Of a DNA stretch of 64,000 bases, positions 63,001 to 64,000 are shown in pieces. Source of the stretch: Cladorhizidae sp. MBARI D1340-BT2 (taxonomy: Eukaryota > Porifera > Demospongiae > Poecilosclerida > Cladorhizidae). The stretch lies in the NCBI GenBank assembly GCA_028752905.1, contig JAQNBH010000013.1, positions 12,574,897 through 12,638,896 of the forward strand, in the 5' to 3' direction. Every line of letters begins with the position of its first letter. The first letter of the stretch is position 1. Below the pieces are notes generated by a model, which did no database searches, was not told the origin of the DNA, and saw nothing but the letters and a program-made list of their open reading frames with translations. The position numbers and the translations under genes were made by a program.

Positions 63001-64000
63001 CCTATACATGTTCCCATGCATGGATCACTTGTAGTGGAGCCTGGCTCAGCCTCAGTGCTGTGTTCGTATACATGTTCCCATGCATGGACCACTTGTAGTG
63101 GAGCCTGGCTCAGCCTCAGTGCTGTGTTCCTATACATGTTCCCATGCATGGACCACTTGTAGTGGAGCCTGGCTCAGCCTCAGTGCTGTGTTCCTATACA
63201 TGTTCCCATGCATGGACCACTTGTAGTGGAGCCTGGCTCAGCCTCAGTGCTGTGTTCCTATACATGTTCCCATGCATGGACCACTTGTAGTGGAGCCTGG
63301 CTCAGCCTCAGTGCTGTGTTCCTATACATGTTCCCATGCATGGACCACTTGTAGTGGAGCCTGGCTCAGCCTCAGTGCTGTGTTCCTATACATGTTCCCA
63401 TGCATGGACCACTTGTAGTGGAGCCTGGCTCAGCCTCAGTGCTGTGTTCCTATACATGTTCCCATGCATGGACCACTTGTAGTGGAGCCTGGCTCAGCCT
63501 CAGTGCTGTGTTCCTATACATGTTCCCATGCATGGACCACTTGTAGTGGAGCCTGGCTCAGCCTCAGTGCTGTGTTCCTATACATGTTCCCATGCATGGA
63601 TCACTTGTAGTGGAGCCTGGCTCAGCCTCAGTGCTGTGTTCCTATACAAGTTCCCATGCATGGACCACTTGTAGTGGAGCCTGGCTCAGCCTCAGTGCTG
63701 TGTTCCTATACATGTTCCCATGCATGGACCACTTGTAGTAGAGCCTGGCTCAGCCTCAGTGCTGTGTTCCTATACATGTTCCCATGCATGGTCCACTTGT
63801 AGAGAGCTTGGCTCAGCCTCAGTGCTGTGTTCCTATACATGTTCCCATGCATGGACCATTTGTAGTGGAGCCTGGCTCAGCCTCAGTGCTGTTCAGTTGT
63901 GCTCCCGAAGGTTCTGACTATGACTGACAGCATGCATAACCTCCTCTGTTTTTCCTCCCAGATTTCAAGAGCTGGAACCTTCCGGGAATGATAAGATGGA
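45885..64000 (+). CDS. EXOC3: EXOC3 (SEC6), exocyst complex component 3, partial, 8 exons
   Basis: EXOC3/SEC6 is a core subunit of the octameric exocyst, which tethers secretory vesicles to the plasma membrane. Coding pieces: 45885-45953, 46103-46159, 47380-47583, 48043-48149, 49724-49805, 50114-50152, 57605-57837, 63962-64000 (continues beyond). All junctions are GT-AG and all phases agree (0,0,0,2,0,0,2). Together they give about 275 residues with the conserved N-terminal order: KPESLERLDQYKRK, TQLDGVQKGL, NNIFNVP, LLEAHR, SLHHYF, RIVEREEKTD, PGRPKKWKEK, GNDKM. The family is about 750 residues, so roughly the first third is present. An in-frame ATG at 45816 would add 23 residues, but family alignment favours 45885. 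No frameshift or internal stop occurs in the exons. Introns 2, 4, 6 and 7 are full of tandem repeats and intron 6 carries an antisense hAT transposon. Confidence 0.9.
46103..46159 (+). CDS. EXOC3: EXOC3 exon 2
   Basis: Nineteen codons, KPESLERLDQYKRKISRKK, between acceptor TCCTATCAG and donor AAAAAG|GTTAAC. Same length and charge pattern as the family's N-terminal basic helix (RPDQLxKVEQY...ARKK). Confidence 0.85.
46160..46860 (+). other. EXOC3 intron 2, unique 5' part
   Basis: Unassigned intronic sequence with a 15-bp duplication (TTTGCAAGCAATTTT, about 46210-46240) and a G15 run (46410-46424). No extra exon is needed here because exon 3 supplies the residues that follow RKK. Confidence 0.6.
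46861..47400 (+). repeat. 78-bp minisatellite carrying copies of the exon 3 splice acceptor
   Basis: Units repeat every 78 bp. The string GGTAGCA(C/T)AGAGTCCCAGCTG starts at 46912, 46990, 47068, 47146, 47224, 47302 and finally 47380, where it is the true start of exon 3. Each of the last five intronic units has the acceptor TGTGTCTTAG directly before it, as does exon 3. The first has CTGTACCAG. The repeat unit is therefore the intron-exon boundary, duplicated leftward into the intron. Minus-strand frames of about 180 codons here are artefacts of the 78-bp (3x26) period. Confidence 0.92.
47380..47583 (+). CDS. EXOC3: EXOC3 exon 3
   Basis: Sixty-eight codons from GSIESQLRNAVQTQLDGVQK to VNRKHQQ, then donor CAG|GTGAGT. 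The start after TGTCTTAG is chosen because GSIESQL aligns with the ASVEAML-like segment that follows RKK in animal EXOC3. It restores exactly the six residues that a later acceptor (CCCAG at 47397) would lose. The exon codes for the N-terminal coiled-coil that joins the exocyst helical bundle. Confidence 0.87.
47584..48042 (+). other. EXOC3 intron 3
   Basis: Contains a (GT)n run (about 47698-47722) and a G15 run (47769-47783). Otherwise unassigned. The acceptor is TTTTACCCTCAG. Confidence 0.7.
48043..48149 (+). CDS. EXOC3: EXOC3 exon 4
   Basis: Thirty-five codons plus two bases: LRTTTIHINNIFNVPTVVKE, then THELVEQGKLLEAHR, donor AA|GTGAGA at phase 2. This is the best conserved stretch of the N-terminal half, matching NLKNIFSVPEIVRET and LLQAHRK of animal EXOC3. 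Confidence 0.92.
48150..48535 (+). repeat. Degenerate GAGAGTG/GGTGGAG-rich repeat, EXOC3 intron 4
   Basis: Purine-plus-T sequence built of irregular GAGAGTG, GGGTGAAGG, GGAGTGTG words. No fixed period is visible. It passes into the regular 41-bp array. Confidence 0.7.
48536..49615 (+). repeat. 41-bp minisatellite, about 27 copies, EXOC3 intron 4
   Basis: The unit contains GGGGCAGAGTGTAGATGAGT followed by GAGTGGAGG(T/A)GGAGGAGGAGA. Copies start at 48541, 48582, 48623 and so on to 49595, mostly 41 bp apart, with a few 38- and 35-bp units that lost GGA triplets. The sense strand is G-rich with runs of GGAGGAGGAGG in each unit. The long minus-strand frame across it is an artefact. Confidence 0.93.
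49724..49805 (+). CDS. EXOC3: EXOC3 exon 5
   Basis: Follows acceptor GTTGCTGATAG and completes a codon begun in exon 4. It reads LAELEHTRDELFIQLYQSED then SFVDKNT, and ends at donor ACA|GTGAGT. It matches the LMDLECSRDGLMYEQY-like part of the family and keeps phase 0 at its end. Confidence 0.88.
49806..50113 (+). other. EXOC3 intron 5
   Basis: GT-rich imperfect repeat at about 49918-49985. A strong pyrimidine tract (CCCCCCCTCTCCCTCCTC and on) leads into acceptor CCTCTATAG. Confidence 0.75.
50114..50152 (+). CDS. EXOC3: EXOC3 exon 6 (39 bp)
   Basis: Thirteen codons, SLHHYFEPLIGLS, between acceptor CTATAG and donor TCT|GTAAGC, phase 0 on both sides. It aligns with LIHSYFGSTQGLS of animal EXOC3. 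The small size and full fit to the flanking phases make it convincing. Confidence 0.85.
50217..50470 (+). repeat. Duplicated ~115-130-bp segment with CATA/CATGTA microsatellite, EXOC3 intron 6
   Basis: ACATGCACCAATACA followed by a CATA- or CATGTACA-rich run and then AAATGTTTTATTTGAAG occurs twice (from about 50233 and about 50345). The microsatellite differs in length and motif between the two copies. Confidence 0.75.
50480..51200. mobile_element. Foldback element with flanking direct repeats, EXOC3 intron 6
   Basis: Two near-identical inverted arms (50531-50728 and 50933-51107) enclose a spacer of about 200 bp. Outside the arms, GTAAACTC(A)(G/A)GTTGTTGAGCC and the following 40 bases occur in the same orientation at 50482-50530 and 51144-51196. 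The right arm differs by a 4-base loss (ACATG region), a C10 run and small A/T-run changes. The two arms give mirror-image open frames of about 68 codons (MVTTLELRRFCKLHG...), which is expected of an inverted repeat and is not taken as coding. The family was not recognised. A hammerhead-like motif follows directly at 51225. Confidence 0.75.
51225..51281 (+). ncRNA. Hammerhead-ribozyme-like motif, copy B
   Basis: Plus strand order: outer helix I TTGT (51228-51231), loop, CTGATGA (51237-51243), an extra A, helix II GGCTAGA/TCTAGTC with loop GTG (7 bp, one G-U pair), GAAA (51262-51265), ACGT then C (GTC 51267-51269), loop AAGAGAAT, outer helix I ACAA (51278-51281). GAA-ACGT-C gives the two-base palindromic helix III of dimer-type hammerheads. 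The core is intact except for the extra A before helix II. Confidence 0.5.
51485..51775 (-). pseudogene. Possible decayed HIRAN-like domain fragment
   Basis: On the minus strand, one frame reads MWTSFTGKSS, a second reads RDENSYCDRLAVGILHK, and the first resumes with RWVRRKVFWNVMGRGG and TGKSTANKQL. This order resembles HIRAN-type domains (VWxPxxGE, then NxyDxxAVAV, then VGxVPRxxS..FLxRGG), but it needs two frame changes. It is either a decayed copy inside intron 6 or a chance resemblance. Confidence 0.35.
51776..52671. other. EXOC3 intron 6, unassigned
   Basis: Contains a TA/TATG-rich stretch (about 51985-52090). No coding or repeat family was recognised in the rest. Confidence 0.5.
52672..53327. 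repeat. Compound (GATA/CATA/TATA)n microsatellite, ~650 bp
   Basis: Tetranucleotide GATA and CATA blocks and TA runs alternate. A longer pattern, ACACACATATATAGATGCAT followed by CATA and GATA blocks, recurs at about 52828, 52904 and 52976, a period near 72-76 bp. Open minus-strand frames here are artefacts. Confidence 0.9.
53328..53366 (+). ncRNA. Hammerhead-ribozyme-like motif, copy D
   Basis: Plus strand order: helix I GTCC (53328-53331), CTGATGA (53332-53338), helix II T-TGC-ATTA-GCA-T, GAAA (53351-53354), palindrome ACTATAGT (53354-53361) as a possible dimer helix III, A as the cleavage-site residue (53362), and helix I GGAC (53363-53366), which pairs perfectly with GTCC. It sits between two GATA microsatellites. 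Helix II is weak and its closing pair is U-U, so this may be a decayed or chance motif. Confidence 0.4.
53471..53552. repeat. (TA/GATA/CATA)n microsatellite, left of the hAT element
   Basis: TATATAGATACATACATAC-type sequence that ends where the hAT terminus CAGTG begins. The same type of microsatellite resumes on the other side of the element. Confidence 0.85.
53553..56274 (-). mobile_element. hAT-family DNA transposon, degenerate, antisense in EXOC3 intron 6
   Basis: The ends are CAGTGTTCTATCT (53553-53565) and, read from the other side, CATGGTTCTATCT (56274-56262), 11 of 13 bases alike. The first has the CAGTG start common in hAT termini. Both ends carry a subterminal palindrome of GGGGGGAAG(C/A)TT and AAGCTTCCCCC type (53580-53618; 56209-56250). 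The flanks are TATATATA and ATATATAA, which fits an 8-bp target duplication in TA-rich microsatellite, although low complexity makes this weak. The interior encodes the broken transposase at 53751-55852. Confidence 0.75.
53751..55852 (-). pseudogene. hAT transposase (DUF4371/ZNF862-like type), broken by frameshifts and stops
   Basis: It starts with MDKFVTRKRA and an N-terminal zinc-finger-like region (CSVCKVHGK, WVKATSLLSKH, a TTF-type layout). Then come LMADESTDSASQEELSVC and LGFDGASIMSGHKTGVQKRL, holding the two first catalytic acidic positions of the hAT RNase H fold, CHKLQLASI, then KPSDTRWLARERAIRAV, and finally LPVTTATVERSFSSMKFIKM, the C-terminal dimerisation signature. Damage: a frame change at the (AG)n run near 55525-55540, a second near 55070-55130, an in-frame TAA near 54788 and an in-frame TGA near 54027. 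The intact length would be about 690 residues, near the usual size. It is antisense to EXOC3. Confidence 0.88.
56275..56437. repeat. (GATA/CATA)n microsatellite, right of the hAT element
   Basis: ATAGATAGATACATAGATAC-type sequence with interspersed GACGATAGG and GACAATAGG. It is the continuation of the microsatellite that precedes the element. Confidence 0.9.
56438..57398. other. EXOC3 intron 6, unassigned 3' part
   Basis: Short open frames only. A T10 run lies near 57211-57220. The stretch 57229-57300 looks mildly coding but has no family match and is not needed for EXOC3. Confidence 0.45.
57399..57600 (+). repeat. 23-bp minisatellite abutting the exon 7 acceptor
   Basis: The unit is ACACCATCACCACACACTCATGC with CAGTCGTGC and CTCGTGT variants, about nine copies. 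The last unit runs into CACACATCATACAG, the splice acceptor of exon 7, so the array forms the sequence where the branch point and polypyrimidine tract should be. It is C/A-rich and T-poor. Confidence 0.9.
57605..57837 (+). CDS. EXOC3: EXOC3 exon 7
   Basis: Starts NSLGQHLWLVVSRMTCLVAT, then KVVTAFRIVEREEKTDAMIE, ISQLPGRPKKWKEKCLEVMK, and ends TSISN plus two bases at donor AACAG|GTTGGA. It matches LAKQLWMVLQRSL, VVRIIEREEKID and PPGRPKNWKEKM of animal EXOC3, the strongest match in the window. If the donor were not used, the frame would continue into low-complexity Glu/Gly sequence. Confidence 0.95.
57838..58230 (+). other. EXOC3 intron 7, unique 5' part
   Basis: G-rich purine sequence (GGTGGGGAGGATGAGG-like) just after the donor, then unassigned sequence. 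No feature was recognised. Confidence 0.5.
58231..59490 (+). repeat. 15-bp minisatellite, about 83 copies, EXOC3 intron 7
   Basis: The unit is GGTCCAGTGCTG(G/A)CT with GGCCCAGTG, CAGGTCCAG and GATGGCCCAG variants. Because 15 is 3x5 it makes a 432-codon plus frame of repeating GPVL(A/T). There is no start context, signal or non-repeat coding part, so it is not called as a gene. A block with GGATGGCCC at 58498 and 58678 shows a 180-bp internal duplication. Confidence 0.95.
59680..59817 (+). repeat. 69-bp direct duplication, EXOC3 intron 7
   Basis: TGGCCACTGTGATAAGATTA and the following sequence, including a CAT-triplet run, occur at 59680 and 59749. The 69-bp length equals the satellite monomer, but the sequence is unrelated. 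Confidence 0.85.
59805..60115. repeat. (TAA/TAG/CAT)n trinucleotide microsatellite
   Basis: Long run of ATA/ATG/AAT triplets with a central (AAT)n block at 60056-60090. Tyr- or Asn/Ile-rich frames on either strand are artefacts. Confidence 0.92.
60116..60627. other. EXOC3 intron 7, unassigned
   Basis: Contains GAGCATGCCCAGTATTTTAG and GAGCATGCTCAGTTTCTTTT near 60249 and 60328, short similar words. Nothing else was recognised. Confidence 0.4.
60628..60820 (+). repeat. ~27-bp pyrimidine-rich tandem repeat, about eight copies
   Basis: The unit is approximately CAGACATATTTAACCCTCCT plus CTCT, with small deletions between copies. Confidence 0.85.
60897..60958. repeat. (CTA)n/(TAA)n microsatellite
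   Basis: CTACTACTAC triplets followed by AATAATAAT triplets, directly left of the hammerhead-like foldback. Confidence 0.9.
60961..61106. mobile_element. Head-to-head pair of hammerhead-like repeats (copy C foldback)
   Basis: Two arms (60961-61025 and 61044-61106) are inverted copies of each other and of the copy A region at 40037-40100. On the minus strand the left arm has helix II GACTAGA/TCTAGTC (7 perfect pairs, loop GCA), GAAA and ACGT-C (61007-61000). On the plus strand the right arm has GACTAGA/TCCAGTC (one mismatch), GAAA (61061-61064) and ACGT-C (to 61068). CTGATGA is lost in both (GGAATGA on the left), consistent with an inversion or deletion junction in the core, so these are dead motifs. 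GTTAT-TATGTCAACTGAG follows, as after copy A. Confidence 0.6.
61255..62393 (+). repeat. 46-bp minisatellite, about 24 copies, with 335-bp higher-order duplication
   Basis: The unit is GGTAGGACAGGACAACCACT followed by GTCTCTGTGTCCTGGTGTTTGGCTGA. Variants are CCACCCTG, CTATGTCC, CTTGTGTCC, an 8-base-longer unit with TACATCTAGGAC, and TGATAGGAC. The series at 61618-61941 recurs at 61953-62276 (335 bp) with only a few changes. Confidence 0.93.
62540..63895 (+). repeat. 64-bp minisatellite, about 21 copies, just before EXOC3 exon 8
   Basis: The unit is CTCAGTGCTGTGTTCCTATA then CATGTTCCCATGCATGGACC then ACTTGTAGTGGAGCCTGGCT CAGC. Few variants (GGATCAC, TAGTAGAG, GTTTTCC, ACAAGTTC). The array ends about 67 bp before the exon 8 acceptor. 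Confidence 0.95.
63962..64000 (+). CDS. EXOC3: EXOC3 exon 8, 5' part, cut by window end
   Basis: After acceptor TTTTTCCTCCCAG the first base completes the Arg codon begun in exon 7. Then FQELEPSGNDKM follows and the window ends mid-codon. It aligns with the IEGTQ...ESDKM segment of animal EXOC3 and keeps the phase, so the gene clearly continues to the right. Confidence 0.82.

Overview
The window is eukaryotic. It carries GT-AG split genes of conserved animal type, a very long simple satellite, many minisatellites, hAT transposon fossils, and hammerhead-ribozyme-like motifs of the kind reported in Penelope-like retroelements. The close, head-to-head spacing of its two recognisable genes and the repeat-filled introns suggest an invertebrate metazoan. 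A sponge or another early-branching marine animal is my guess, but the sequence alone cannot settle it. Layout: bases 1-37325 are one uninterrupted array of a 69-bp satellite, about 540 monomers. It enters at base 1 and ends in a few degenerate monomers. The monomers are arranged in higher-order and block duplications (408, 1772, 2118, 2716 and 3057 bp). The long minus-strand reading frames in it exist only because 69 is a multiple of 3. Bases 37326-45606 are gene-poor. They hold local tandem repeats (188, 37, 17, 31 and 39 bp units), a 314-bp polypurine tract, pieces of a decayed ZMYM1-like hAT transposase, a hammerhead-like motif and a few unrecognised stretches. Bases 45607-64000 hold the genes. 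On the minus strand is the first coding exon of a NUDT1/MTH1-like Nudix hydrolase (45607-45779). Divergently, on the plus strand, is the exocyst subunit gene EXOC3/SEC6 (45885 to beyond the window end). The two start codons are 105 bp apart, so they probably share a promoter. Eight EXOC3 exons were placed by conserved protein sequence and consistent splice phases. They cover roughly the N-terminal 275 residues and the gene runs off the window. Its introns 2, 4, 6 and 7 are packed with tandem arrays (78, 41, 23, 15, 46 and 64 bp units). Intron 6 also holds an antisense, broken hAT transposon with degenerate terminal inverted repeats, a foldback element and two hammerhead-like motifs. The most unusual observation is in intron 2. 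Its 78-bp minisatellite is a tandem duplication of the intron/exon 3 boundary itself, so six decoy copies of the 3' splice acceptor plus the first codons of exon 3 stand in a row before the real one. No bacterial genes, CRISPR arrays, rRNA or tRNA genes were seen.
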